From Bimastos eiseni (Eukaryota > Annelida > Clitellata > Crassiclitellata > Lumbricidae): a stretch of 64,000 bases of DNA. Each line of letters opens with the position of its first letter. Position 1 is the first letter of the stretch. The notes beneath the pieces were generated by a model. The model did no database searches and was not told the origin of the DNA. It saw only the letters and a list, made by a program, of their open reading frames with translations. Below are positions 50,201 through 61,994 of this stretch, one piece after another. Both the position numbers and the translations under genes were made by a program. Where the stretch lies: NCBI GenBank assembly GCA_959347315.1, contig OY365817.1:29294536-29358535 (forward strand), written 5' to 3'.

Positions 50201-53200
50201 GTGACTGTCACAAAAGGAAATGTTGACCAATGTCGTTACTCTGAATGAGGATTAATGGAAGGAATCTGTTGATGGAGGTCTGATACATTAGGAGACAGAG
50301 ACAGAGATAGAGAGAAAAAAACACAGAGAGAAATTAAGCACCAGGAGAAGGTTTATCTATTTATGAGGCATTCAGACAGACTCAGACATAGGGACACAAG
50401 CAGACAGACATAGAGACACAGACAGTCAGACAGACACAGGTAGGCTCACAGACATAGAGGCAGATGGTCACAGATAGCATCTGATCTGTCTGTCTGTCTG
50501 CCTGCCTGCCTGTCTGTCTGTTGATGTGTGTTGTTGATGCTGCGAATAGGGTTGCAGAGGCAGGACAAGCGAGTGATGGGTGTCATGGAAACGACCTATC
50601 TGCACTTGATTCCTGTGGCCAACATGGAGGGAATGTCTGGCGCTAAGAAGGGAGACTGCTCCGGACGACAATATATGGGAAGCAACTTTGACAATCTCTT
50701 CAATACTACACAGGTCAGAGGTCAATGCAATCGAAGGGTTTCTCAGTCATTTCGTCTCAGGCAAATGATTGGGTTTNNNNNNNNNNNNNNNNNNNNNNNN
50801 NNNNNNNNNNNNNNNNNNNNNNNNNNNNNNNNNNNNNNNNNNNNNNNNNNNNNNNNNNNNNNNNNNNNNNNNNNNNNNNNNNNNNNNNNNNNNNNNNNNN
50901 NNNNNNNNNNNNNNNNNNNNNNNNNNNNNNNNNNNNNNNNNNNNNNNNNNNNNNNNNNNNNNNNNNNNNNNNNNNNGTGATTTCTTGTTTTTATTTTAGA
51001 CTGATTCATCTTCAATTGGTGTTACGCTTCTGAATGACTTCTTTGAGAAGAACTCCATCCATTTGGCTCTAAGTTTAGAGGCTGGAGGACAGTTCGTCAG
51101 GTCTGTTGGATTGTTGGTCAATGATCTCTCTCTCTCTCTGACTATCAAAAATTAACAGTTTATTGGTTTTTCAATATGTTTAAAAGAAGTATTTGAACAA
51201 CTCATTATCTTTTTCTTTTATTTTGTTTCTGCCTAAATAAGTAAAATGCAGATCTTGCTAATTACCTCCTAGAGTTTTATTAATTTCTTTGAGAAATAAT
51301 TTAAACTGTTTGAACTTGTGTTAATTATTTTACCTTTTGGTTATGATTTCTACAACAGTTACTTTACAATTCATCCAAAGTGAAACAGAATTTTTCAATG
51401 ATATTCAAAGGTGCTATATAAATGATGTTGTTGGGTAGGTATCCCCTGAATGGGGTGATTCGAAACAGTCTGGGCGAGGGCAGCTCAGCTACGGAGGATG
51501 AATCAACGTTTCGGATGCTCACTGATGCCTATACACTTTCCAATCCGGTGTTGAAGCAGAAGGAAGGATGCGATGGAGGCAGCGATGCCACTGGAGCGAT
51601 GCATGGAGCGGATATCCATCTGGAAAAGGGAGCAATGATGGATTATGTCTACTTCAGATTTGGAGTTTATATGGTTGGCACAACACAATAATATCTCTCT
51701 CACTCACTCACTCTCTGTCTCTTTTTACATCTGTCTGTCTCTCTCTCTGTTTCTCTCTCTCTGTCTCTCTTTATGTCTGTCTGTCTCTCTGTCTCACTTT
51801 ATTTATGTGTCTGTTCGTCTGTCTGCCTCTTTCTCTTTCTTTCTCCCAGTTTCTGGAGACTTGATAGAGTGCAAAACCCTTTAACTGAAAATAGTCTGAC
51901 CAACGAATTGTTTCATCCTACGAAATTTACGTCTCGTTCATTTCGATGTCAATACATTTTAAGGTTAAATTATTCTCTTAAGATGCAACCAACAAGACGC
52001 AGATATCGGTTATAATGCTCCATTTCTCAATTGTTTGCATTTCTCAATTGTTATCTTTGCTTATTTTAACCCTTTCATCGTTATTATTGGTCTGTTGAAT
52101 TCATCAGAAATTGCTTTGCTTGGATTGATTTTTGTCTTTTGATTGTTAACAGATTTCACCTCACATCAGTTGCTGCAAATATCCAGAGGAATCGTTTCTT
52201 CCCAATCTATGGGTCGAGAATCTCGAATCAATTCTGACAGTCATCCAAAAAGCTCAGCAAGGTTTGGGAAAATATATACATGTATATACTCTAACCCTAG
52301 ATATAGATATATATATATATATATACATATTATATATATATATATATATACTCTAACAATAAAACTATATATATATAAATGAAAGACTTGGTTGACTTTT
52401 TTGAATTCTTTTTTAATGTGTTGTTTGTGTTTTCAGGCGTAATTGTGCGAGTGTTTGGTCCTTCCAAGGATCAGCTGCGAGACGGCAGAGTGCGGATAGG
52501 TGACCACGAGAGTGTTCTTTCGCTCTCACCAGATGGAAGCATTCATCGAATTCTCACCAGAGGGACCTACGACATTTCAGTCATCGTACCAGGTATTTCA
52601 TCAACTCCTCATCTTCCTCTTCTCAGATCATTTGCTCAAAGGTTGACTCAGGCACGAATTGCACTGTCCACATGTTTACATTGGTTCTGTGTTAGTGACT
52701 GCTTTGTGGTTTCACTGCAGCCTCTGACTATTAATTCTTATTTATCTATCTGTATAATTACCTAAATCAGGTGTCCATCTGTCTGATCGTCTGCCTGATT
52801 CAAGGTACGTAATCACTGATTGGACAGAAGCGTCTAAAGTTGACCTAAATATAGTCTTTCCGCAGAACTGGGTGCAGTAACGTTTTCTGTAAATCTTTCA
52901 TAAACCTTACTGCGCCGGGTGCTGTTTTTCGTTGCAAGAATCTTTCCAGTAACCAAACGTCCGATTCGAGTTTATAAAAACTGTTATTTGCAGTTATTAA
53001 AATTAAATACATTGTGTAATGTAAGTATATTTGCAGTATTTAAAATGAAATGGAATCTTAATGGGTAATGCGTATTTTTGGTGTATTTTAGTATTGACCA
53101 CGGCGAACTTGCAGTAGCCCTATGTTTAGGTGACTAACAATTATTTGCCTTGATCGTTTCATTAAATTAATGTGTATTTTAGATCTGCGTCCCTGTGTCT

Positions 53201-55714
53201 TAATCACTACTCTGGCAACGTTAAAACTGCGTATGACCGTGATTTTTCACGGGTTAGCTAGTTAATTATTAATAGTTTCTACTGAGCTAATGTCAAACGA
53301 TGGTGCTTCCAGTGGCTGTTGGCTCCTCAGCAATTTCTCCGACCCTTCCAGGCTTTCTATTTTCAGGATACCATTATGATACATGAACAGATAGCAGTCT
53401 TTCTGAACTGTTATATCGTTAATGGTGCTATATGAATTGTTGAAGAGGTCAGAAGTTATGTTTATTTAGGTTTTGAAAGTCAGAGTCAGTTGGCAGTCGT
53501 TCTTTCGGGAGAGAGGACGGAAGTTGTCTTTAACCTCAGTCCAGAGGTCATGCCTCTTTCCTATCACACCTATGAGACGATGCACCTTGAACTTGTTAAC
53601 ATCTCGCTCACCTGCAGTGCCATTGCGCACCTTTACAGGTGAATGGTTCATCAGAGGTCGCAAGAGGTCATGAAAATTATTCTTAATAGGGATTCTTAAT
53701 AATAACAGTCAGTTTTATCATTGCTCAAGATATCAGCAGAGAGAGATGAAGCAAATCAAAATATTAAAAGAAGGTAATAGTAAACTGAGATTAATTGCTT
53801 TTGGTTGATATTGTGTTAATTGGGAAATGATTTTGTGAATATGAGGCTGGTATTGGTCTCTGATCAGTGCTTAATCAAATCTAATCGACCGCTGATAAGA
53901 AAATGAAGAGATAACGTTCTGTCTTCTTACTTATCACAAATTAAGACGAATCCTTGAATTTGACAATAAAACTTTAATTCTTTCTGAGAATGATTTATTT
54001 TATTTTGTGGTTTCTTCTTTGCAGCATTGGGAAATCGGTTGAAGGTCGTGACCTCTGGGTTCTGTCGCTCGGTCTGCCATCTGGTGATCAGTTTCTGCCG
54101 AAAGTTAAGTTGGTGGCTGGTCTCCATGGCAACGACATGGTCGGTCGAGAGATTCTCCTCCAACTGGCAAAGACTATCTGCAGGGAATATCAGGCAGCAT
54201 ACAGGGACACAATCATGGTAGGTAGACAGACCGATGCACAGGCAGACAGACAGACAGACAGAGAGAGGCAGACAGACAGAGGCAGATAGACAGACAGATA
54301 GACACAGATAGACAGACAGAGGTAGACAGAGGGGAACAGATGCGTTGAAATTCTTGTGTGCGTGCGTGTGTGCCTAGTGTTTTTGATGACTTCTGAGTTG
54401 TCCGATGTAATCGTTTCTGATTGGTTATATCTTCTTCTTTCAGTTGTTGAGGTCAACTGAGGTTCATTTCCTGGTGTCAGCCAATCCAGATGGATCGGAG
54501 AAAGCAGTTGAAGGAGATTGCGATGGAGAAGAGGGTCTCTCAAATGCACGTGGAGTTGATCTCAACACAGATTTCAAAGAAGGTCATCATCCACTCAACT
54601 TCACTCTCTTCTTAATTTCTCTAATTGTTCTTTTAAGAGAGATAATTGACATCGCTCTCCTCCTTTGTCGAGGCTTCAGACTGGCAGTACCAGAGTTACA
54701 GTGTCTTTGACTCAATTCTATGTAAGATTGAGGAAAGATGAGCAGAGTTGAGCTGAGATGAGCAGAGATGAGTAGAGAGTGAGTCATCTCTGATGGATTG
54801 CTGGTTGGGATTGGTGGTTCCATGTAGGATGATCTGTCAATGATCCATGTTTTCAGTTATTCCATCTGGGACCAATGGAATCCCTGCCTTCCTTCTTTCG
54901 AGCACTCGTCTGTCTCGTTCATCTTTTTCACATTTTCAGTTGATGGCAGTAAAAGTCTGATCAGGAAATGATCGACAGGTGGTGATTGACAAGTATTGCT
55001 TTGTCACGGATGATATCCTGAAAGCAGTGAGGTCAATTGAGGTCAGGTCATACATATAGATGAGGGTCAATTTAGGTCAGGTCATACATATAGGTGAGGT
55101 CAATTGAGGTGAGGTCATATAATAATTCAAGTGAGTTGAGATCAATTGATGTGATCATTGTGATGATGATGTTGTTTCAGATGGAGTTGTTCAACTGGAG
55201 ACGGAGTCCTTGATGTTGTGGATGCAGAAGACGGACTTTGCTCTCTCCATCAGTCTATTGACAGGAGGAACAACAGGGGGAGGAGGCAGAGGGTCCCCGG
55301 TTGTCATCTACCCCTATAATTCACCCTCAACAGTGGGTGCTGATGGTAAGGTCTACCTTTTCATCGTCAATCTGTCTAACAATCAACTTGGTTTCTGTTC
55401 AGTTTGTTTCTACCAGAATTGGAATTACACAGAAGGAAAACAAAAGCAGATCAGACTGATCGGTCATATTCCAAGTGTTCATTGTGTGTGTGTGTGTTGC
55501 AGGAGGTTTCAAGGGTCACTCAACACCTGATGACCCTATGCTCCGTTATCTATCTCAAGTCTATGCTCAGTCGATCTCAACCGAATCTTCTTCTTCAGGA
55601 GTTTGTAAGAGTCAGGATGGAAGAGAAGGCAAGGAATCTCTGTCTGTCTGTCTGTCTCTGTCTGTCTGTCTCTGTCTGTCTGTCTCTCTCTCTGTCTCTC
55701 TGCCTCTCTCTATC

Positions 55715-55745
<31 letters not shown>

Positions 55746-58370
55746 TTCAGTCAGAAAGATCTTCTGCATATTTTGATTCATTTTATTGTTTTAATTAATG
55801 AGGAAAGAGCAGACGTAGTACTTCTTGTCTTTTGTGTTTCTTTCACTTTGAAATCTGTTGTTGGCTTCATTTGTTGTTCTGTGTATTGATCTTCTCATGT
55901 TTGAGATCATCATCATCATCATCGAATGTGTTGTTATCATAATAACATCGCTGTTACCTATCCTTATGTTTCTCATCTTGTTGTTTCTCTTCCTCTTTTC
56001 CAGATGGAAGTACGGCCATTTTGAATGGAGCGATGTACCATCCACAGAATAACTCAATGATGGTGAGTCTATGACTTATCAATTCAAACTCAACGAATTA
56101 CTCTGATTCGCTCTTTGTAACGAATCTTTCTTTCTCCTTCTAAAGTTTTGCTCTCAAATGTCACAGGGAGCAGCAGCTGTGAGTTGTCATAATTTCATCA
56201 GACAACAGGTGGCGCTTACTATTAACACTTTAACAACAAATATGTACTGGAAGCGATTGGGAAATCAATGGAGCTTGTCGTCCAATTGTTGCTGTTGTTG
56301 ATGGTTGGGTATGTTTTGGCCTGATAGAACGTTTTGAATATTTGACACCTATTGTTCTATTGTATGTATTGTTCTATTGTATGTATTGTTGTCATTTTGA
56401 TGTTGTTGTGGTGTTCTGTTGGTTACGGTCCAATGACTGAGACAGTTATCGTCATTTCAGTCATTCGGATTATTTATATAGCGCCTCTGCAGGGACTCGA
56501 GAATCCTCTGACGATTTCAGATTAATTCACTCGATTGGTCCCATGTGAGAGCGAATGGTCTTCAAGTGTTGACTTAACGACGTAATTATGTGCTAAGTCA
56601 TCAGACAAACAGATGAATAAATCTTCTTAATGAATGAACAGAGCATTAAACGCAAGAGGCAGAATTTTAATAGTTTTAATTGGAATTGCTAATTTATATA
56701 GCGCCTCCTCTTCACAGAGACTCGTCAGAGGTCATCGTCAAGATTAGATGATCATGGAAAAGTGGATCTGTTGAGATGTGTCGTTTGTATCGTTTGTGTC
56801 TAGGATTGGAGTTATGCATCTGTTGGTTGTCTGGAGATTGGAGTCCTTGTTGGGTGCTGTAGATATCCGTCTGCTGCGTCGGGTCAGACAGCGTCCGAGT
56901 GGAAGGCTCATCGAACAGCCATTCTCACCTTCATCCATCAGGTAGATGGAGCATCTGATGCCTCCTTGCCTTTTGTGATGTTTGTTATTTATGTTGAGGT
57001 CTTCCCATTATAACCGATGTTACTGAACGCATCATTTTTTGACAATCTCCTTAATTGCATGCAGTCATTTTGAAATTTTAGTATGCTGCAAAGGTAGGAA
57101 ATAGTTTACAGACCATTTTATAATTTGTATCTGTTTTAATTTGTTTTCTTTTTAAAATCAGAATATCTAGAAATGCGTTTGATTAGCGTAGGATTGACGT
57201 CTCTCATTTTAGGTTGCTTTGGGAATGGAGGGATTTGTAGTGGATGAGGAGAAGACCTCCGTGTCCAATGCGGTCGTCACCTTCAATGACACGCGGTTCT
57301 CAAGCGTAAGGACGTCCGAAGCGGGTCGCTTCTACAAGATCCTCCTTCCAGGATGGTACAGAATCACGGTCACTGCTGACAACTACAGGACCCAGACACA
57401 GGCAAATCTCTCAGGAATTAGATTTTGAGAACATTTATATAGCACCCATAAGACTTTTCGCCTTTTCAGTGTAGACTCCCTCACTGATCATGTGGAATTG
57501 GTTGGCATCAATTGTATGTCCATGGAGAAGATCTTCTATCTGACTCATCTCTGGGTCAACATTCCATTCGAATCTGACATTCCCTTGAAACATCTTAGGT
57601 TGATAAAGACCAATTGAGAATTGATTCACTGGATAGCATCATACATGTCGATTGTTTTTCATTCATTTCCTTCTTCTATTGATCAAATGTCTGATTTTTC
57701 TTTTTTACAGTTCATAGGTCATGTAGGACAAAAAGACTCAAAGGTCGTTCTCTTTCTGTTGAAACGGAATTTCTGGACGACTTCATTCATCGTTTTCTTT
57801 GTCTGTGGTACGTCTTCAACTGGCAATATATAAATTTGGCATCACAAGTTCAAAATGTAATGTTTTAGTGTCATAAAGGAACTCCATAAACTTTCAGTGT
57901 ATAATGAATCAGGCATATACAACATGTTTACATTACGGATTGTTGTAGCTGACAAATGGATTCATTGAAAGTTATTTAATTGATTTGTTTATAGTTTTTT
58001 TATAGTTTTTACTGAGAGGTTCAAATGGAATGATTTTCACTGGGTATTTGTGTGTTTTATGTTCACAGGGGTTTTGATTCTTTTGGTTCTGATTCCAACG
58101 CTTGTCATCATCTTCGTTCGACTGAAGAGGAGATCGATGAAGGGCTATGATCCTCTGAGGACGACGATCGATGATGAAGATCACATCAGTCTCGACATTC
58201 GCTCATCCCACAGAGGAGGAGGAGGAGGATATCGAGATGCAAATGGTCAGCAGCCAGAAGTCTCTCTCCTGGGCAAAGAATATCACGATGAAGAGGATGA
58301 AGAGGAGGAGGAGGATAGCAGATCAGAAGAAGAAGAGGAGGAGGAAGAAGAGAGGGTCAGTGAGTCGTGA
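41243..58370 (+). CDS. CPD: Carboxypeptidase D with four carboxypeptidase domains
   Basis: Secretory-pathway (trans-Golgi) M14 metallocarboxypeptidase that trims C-terminal Lys/Arg. Coding exons: 41243-42134, 42667-42809, 43326-43495, 43795-43872, 44022-44072, 44814-44873, 45228-45571, 46466-46657, 47392-47675, 48048-48150, 48601-48743, 49203-49372, 49774-50150, 50550-50713, 51000-51100, 51439-51673, 52153-52261, 52437-52592, 53470-53638, 54025-54217, 54444-54582, 55181-55345, 55503-55628, 56004-56062, 56804-56941, 57213-57401, 57711-57807, 58069-58370. Phases chain to 1,782 aa. ATG at 41,243 starts a hydrophobic signal peptide (about 24 residues). Four carboxypeptidase plus transthyretin-like units follow, then a helix at about 1672-1698 and a tail with [16 protein letters not shown], like the acidic trafficking motif of vertebrate CPD. 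Vertebrate CPD has three such units. Exons 44814-44873 and the donor at 55,628 are the least certain. Confidence 0.94.
43165..43318. repeat. TGCATTGTCTT minisatellite before CPD exon 3
   Basis: About a dozen units of ttgcattgtctt, with small variants, run up to the polypyrimidine stretch and acceptor of the exon starting at 43,326. Confidence 0.88.
43605..43750. repeat. GATGAT/GATAAA repeat
   Basis: Degenerate gatgatgata trinucleotide-rich stretch in a CPD intron, just before the exon at 43,795. Asp-rich shadow frames arise here. Confidence 0.85.
43885..44012. repeat. ATCTCTTCATC 10-bp repeat upstream of CPD exon 5
   Basis: About twelve units of atctcttcatc or atctcttagtc between exons 4 and 5, forming the pyrimidine-rich approach to the acceptor at 44,022. 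A comparable tctttaatcga array (44,740-44,790) precedes the acceptor at 44,814. Confidence 0.88.
44330..44600 (-). mobile_element. LINE C-terminal fragment
   Basis: On the minus strand, about 44,470-44,360, the sequence reads [11 protein letters not shown], then a Leu/Lys-Ser-Phe-Leu stretch. This resembles the end of CR1/L2 reverse transcriptases (P-LWN-LP followed by FK--LK--LF). The dispersed word tttatatagctcc follows at its end. It sits in the CPD intron between exons 5 and 6. Confidence 0.65.
46165..46335 (-). mobile_element. tRNA-derived SINE
   Basis: Read on the minus strand: an A-box region GCTCATCGGTTAGAGCGG at about 46,301-46,318, and a B box GGTTCAACCC at 46,255-46,264. The order and spacing are those of a tRNA-derived SINE head. 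It lies in the CPD intron between exons 7 and 8. Confidence 0.65.
48380..48518. repeat. (CATT)n microsatellite
   Basis: Degenerate cattcatccatt tetranucleotides in a CPD intron. Confidence 0.92.
48718..48930. repeat. 44-bp array copying the CPD exon 11 donor
   Basis: Five imperfect units of cattgcttgtcttcatggctcag plus gtagtccagctaatgaatatt. The first unit contains the real exon end (FMAQ, ATGGCTCAG) and donor GTAGTC at 48,743. A later copy keeps GGCTCAG followed by GTAGTCCAG exactly; others read GGCTCAG followed by ATA. Confidence 0.93.
49530..49668. repeat. AGTTGTAATCAT minisatellite
   Basis: About twelve 12-bp units, agttgtaatcat with variants, in a CPD intron. Confidence 0.92.
50777..50976. 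other. Assembly gap of 200 N
   Basis: Exactly 200 N characters, suggesting a fixed-size placeholder. The exons on either side (ending 50,713 and starting 51,000) join in phase 0 and align with domain II without missing residues, so the gap seems to lie wholly within an intron. Confidence 0.97.
52298..52380. repeat. (TA)n microsatellite
   Basis: Interrupted atatat runs in a CPD intron. Confidence 0.9.
55020..55130. repeat. GAGGTCAATTGAGGTCA short tandem repeat
   Basis: Three to four units of gaggtcaattgaggtcaggt with catacatata linkers upstream of the CPD exon at 55,181. Confidence 0.8.
55640..55750. repeat. TGTC/TCTC microsatellite
   Basis: Compound tgtctgtctctg repeat starting about ten bases after the proposed exon end at 55,628. 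Confidence 0.9.
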
Positions 58371-61300
58371 TATAGACAGACAGAGAGAGATATTGTAGAA
58401 ATGGAAGAGCTGCCCTACGCCCTTTGTGCCTTACTAACAATCAAATGAAGATGAGACTAAGATCTGCATAAACAAAGAGAGAGACAGAGACACAGAGAGA
58501 GACAGACAGAGAGAGAGAGAGAGAGACCTTCCTTCCATCTCTTTCTTAAGACTCCAATTAAAGACCAGAGGATCACCAGTCATCGACCGATTGTCATCTC
58601 GAGAATTTTAAACATCAGTGACATGAAGACATTTTCTTTGTCTTTTGAGGGATGAGCGTTGATGAACTACTCGATCTCTGGTCCACCTCATCGCGTTCGA
58701 TTCACGACATTGACCAGACTTCAATGAGACAAGCGCCACCTTTGCCTTTCTCTGCTGACCCTTTTGGCGATGACCCTCAGCTGACCCCTTGACCTGTATA
58801 GAGGATCTTTGTCTAGATGCTCTCTGTCTGAAGCAATTTCCTCTTTTGTTTTTGTGCCTAATAACAATTACCAATGTTGTCTCACTTTCCAGTGAGTGAG
58901 TGAGTTTTGTTGCATTTATAGAGGATATTCTGTTGACCCCATCTGCTTCAGTTGACCTGATGACCTTTGACCTGTTCACTTTTGACCTGATGTCTGTCTG
59001 CCATTTAGATTGTTTTACGCATTTTTCTCTCTCAATGATCTGTAGATGTTGATAAGATTTAGAGACGATTTGAACAGCGATTGATCCTATTTTTATTTCT
59101 CATCGATCTGTGGTTTTTCAAACATATCATCACATTCTATTCTGAGCCTTTTCTAACAATTATGCGTATATTTTGTGACGATGATTATTAAATGCGACAT
59201 TTTTCGTAAATCATGTTTGATTAAAATTTTTCTTGTAGTGAAGAAAAGGCAATCGTTTTATTTTCTTCCTCTTAGTTTTTTAAAATATATCACTAGCTGA
59301 ATGAAAGAAAAGTCAGCATTCAACATCAGACGAAGAACTGAGCGAGTCTTCCAGAGTTTTCACATTTTGATTTTTTGGTCATAATCATTCGTTTCAATTA
59401 GATAAAAACAGGGACTTTTGGAACAGTTTTTTTAACAGACAACGACATTTTACTCTGGCGTGAATTTATTTGGTGATCTGCTTATTTGAAATATTTTGCT
59501 CAAAACTTGTTTTTTCTTCAATGTTATGGATAAATGATGTGACAAAAGACAGCAGAGCATTTCGATGAGACAGATGTGACTGTGAGGAGTGGCCTTGCTG
59601 TAGTTTAGAGAAGAAGGGAGAAAGGGAAATGACCTCTGACCCCCAAAGGCAGGTCCACCTCCCACTACAAATGAATGGATGAATTGTATGCACCATCGTG
59701 ATAGTGAGGCAAGATTATGGAAGAAAACCTTTTCTAATTTAGTGTTTTAAAGTGTAATTGGGATAAATTAGATAAACAATTCTTTCTGCACAAATAGCAA
59801 TAGTGCTGTTATTTCTTCTGTGTATTTCGATGCCAATGGACTCCATCTTAACTAACTCATCAACTATTATTATTATGACAGAAGAGTTTCATTGCCTTGA
59901 CGTCATCCAAACAATTATTCTTCTGGACATGAAATGACGACTATTTACATTGTAGAGCAACTCTTCAAGTAGAACTAATTTTCTCTATTTATCTGATCAC
60001 AAGTTCATGAAATGACGAACAATATATTAAGAATATATAGTTTGTCTATCGTTGGTGAATTGAAATCGATGAAGCAGTTGATGAGTAGACCTAGCGTCAT
60101 TTAAAAAAAATTACTATCATAATTTTGAAAGAAGCGCCCTCTTCACCCGACGGAAGAGTCTCTGTTCGGATTGGAGAAGAAAGACTCGACGGATATTTAT
60201 CGTTTGTCCAGTTCATCATCAGAAGTCATTATTCTTATGTCCGTAATAAACTCACATCAGTTGAACGGAACCCCCCCAACCCACCCCCACAGACCTTGTC
60301 CATACCCATCACCTCGTTAAAGACAGAGGGTCTACTATGATGAGAAAGAGAGACAGGTAGACAGAGAGATAGGGAGAGAAAGAGACAAAGAGAGAAAGAG
60401 ATAGAGAGAGAAAGAGACAGAGAGAGAAAGAGATAGGGAGAGAAAGAGACAGAGAGAGAAAGAGATAGGGAGAGAAAGAGACAGAGAGAGAAAGAGATAG
60501 GGAGAGAAAGAGACAGAGAGAGAAAGAGATAGGGAGAGAAAGAGACAGAGAGAGAAAGAGATAGAGAGAGAAAGAGACAGAGAGAGAAAGAGATAGGGAG
60601 AGAAAGAGACAGAGAGAGAAAGAGATAGAGAGAGAAAGAGACAGAGAGAGAAAGAGATAGGGAGAGAAAGAGACAGAGAGAGAAAGAGATAGGGAGAGAA
60701 AGAGACAGAGAGAGAAAGAGATAGGGAGAGAAAGAGACAGAGAGAGAAAGAGACAGAGAGAGAAAGAGATAGGGAGAGAAAGAGACAGAGAGAGAAAGAG
60801 ATAGGGAGAGAAAGAGACAGAGAGAGAAAGAGATAGGGAGAGAAAGAGACAGAGAGAGAAAGAGATAGGGAGAGAAAGAGACAGAGAGAGAACGAGATAG
60901 GGAGAGAAAGAGACAGAGAGAGAAAGAGATAGGGAGAGAACGAGATAGGGAGAGAAAGAGACAGAGAGAGAAAGAGACAGAGAGAGAAAGAGATAGGGAG
61001 AGAAAGAGATAGAGAGAGAAAGAGACAGAGAGAGAAAGAGATAGGGAGAGAAAGAGACAGAGAGAGAAAGAGATAGGGAGAGAAAGAGACAGAGAGAGAA
61101 AGAGATAGGGAGAGAAAGAGACAGAGAGAGAAAGAGATAGGGAGAGAAAGAGACAGAGAGAGAAAGAGATAGAGAGAGAAAGAGACAGAGAGAGAAAGAG
61201 ATAGGGAGAGAAAGAGACAGAGAGAGAAAGAGATAGAGAGAGAAAGAGACAGAGAGAGAAAGAGATAGGGAGAGAAAGAGACAGAGAGAGAAAGAGATAG

Positions 61301-61994
61301 GGAGAGAAAGAGACAGAGAGAGAAAGAGATAGGGAGAGAAAGAGACAGAGAGAGAAAGAGACAGAGAGAGAAAGAGATAGGGAGAGAAAGAGACAGAGAG
61401 AGAAAGAGATAGGGAGAGAAAGAGACAGAGAGAGAAAGAGATAGGGAGAGAAAGAGACAGAGAGAGAAAGAGATAGGGAGAGAAAGAGACAGAGAGAGAA
61501 CGAGATAGGGAGAGAAAGAGACAGAGAGAGAAAGAGATAGGGAGAGAACGAGATAGGGAGAGAAAGAGACAGAGAGAGAAAGAGACAGAGAGAGAAAGAG
61601 ATAGGGAGAGAAAGAGACAGAGAGAGAAAGAGACAGAGAGAGAAAGAGATAGGGAGAGAAAGAGACAGAGAGAGAAAGAGATAGGGAGAGAAAGAGACAG
61701 AGAGAGAAAGAGATAGGGAGAGAAAGAGAGAGAAAGAGAGAGAGAGAGAAAGAGACAGAGAGAGAAAGAGACACGGAGAGAAAGAGATAGGGAGAGAAAG
61801 AGACAGAGAGAGAAAGAGATACAGGAAAGCTAGAACGAGGGAGGTATAGATGGGAAACTGATAGCAGAGATTGGAGATGGTGGGTGTATCAGCGTAGGAC
61901 AAGAGAGGGAGAGGTGGGTGGGTGTGGGGAGGGGCAGAGAGTTTTGGGTCAAATGAAGATGAGAAGAGCGTCATCGTCATCACCATCATGATGA
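58371..61994. other. Convergent 3' intergenic region between CPD and the SH3-SH2 gene
   Basis: CPD ends at 58,370 and the adaptor's stop is at 61,995, so both 3' UTRs lie here. The left half is unique AT-rich DNA with ATTAAA-type words near 58,556 and 59,185. The right half is the satellite at 60,335-61,825. No further exon was seen. Confidence 0.6.
60335..61825. repeat. 1.5-kb purine-rich satellite with 32-bp period
   Basis: About 46 periods. The basic 16-bp word is agagaaagagacagag or agagaaagagataggg; the two alternate, so the effective period is 32 bp. Rare variants (gaacgagata, adjacent cag-cag or tag units, a pure GA stretch near 61,725) mark homogenised blocks. No stop codon occurs on the minus strand over more than 1.4 kb in two frames, giving artefactual Ser/Leu/Phe frames of 479 and 584 codons. 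Confidence 0.95.

Larger units (their letters stand above)
49843..53538 (+). other. CPD domain III (residues about 900-1290), inactive
   Basis: The fold is recognisable but catalytic positions are gone. The HGNE motif reads RGEE (residues 983-986), so the first zinc His is Arg. The Asn-Arg motif is replaced by SNFD. The third zinc His position reads LEAGG, and the segment expected to hold the catalytic Glu reads [10 protein letters not shown]. It is probably a binding or structural pseudoenzyme, like domain III of vertebrate CPD. Its DNA includes the assembly gap, which falls in an intron. Confidence 0.88.
53539..57762 (+). other. CPD domain IV (residues about 1290-1667), inactive
   Basis: HGND replaces HGNE in [11 protein letters not shown]. 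The Arg of NRNF is Thr (LNTDF). The third zinc His is replaced in [10 protein letters not shown], and the catalytic Glu position in [13 protein letters not shown] is Leu. The cysteine and hydrophobic framework is kept. Its transthyretin-like part ([13 protein letters not shown] onward) ends right before the membrane helix. Confidence 0.88.

Noticed and set aside
54190..54549. 119-codon minus-strand frame
   Set aside because: Antisense shadow of CPD exons and a cagacaga microsatellite.
60235..61989. Open frames of 584 and 479 codons on the minus strand
   Set aside because: They are entirely Ser/Leu/Phe/Pro repeats from the 32-bp satellite; both minus frames are open because the unit lacks stop words.
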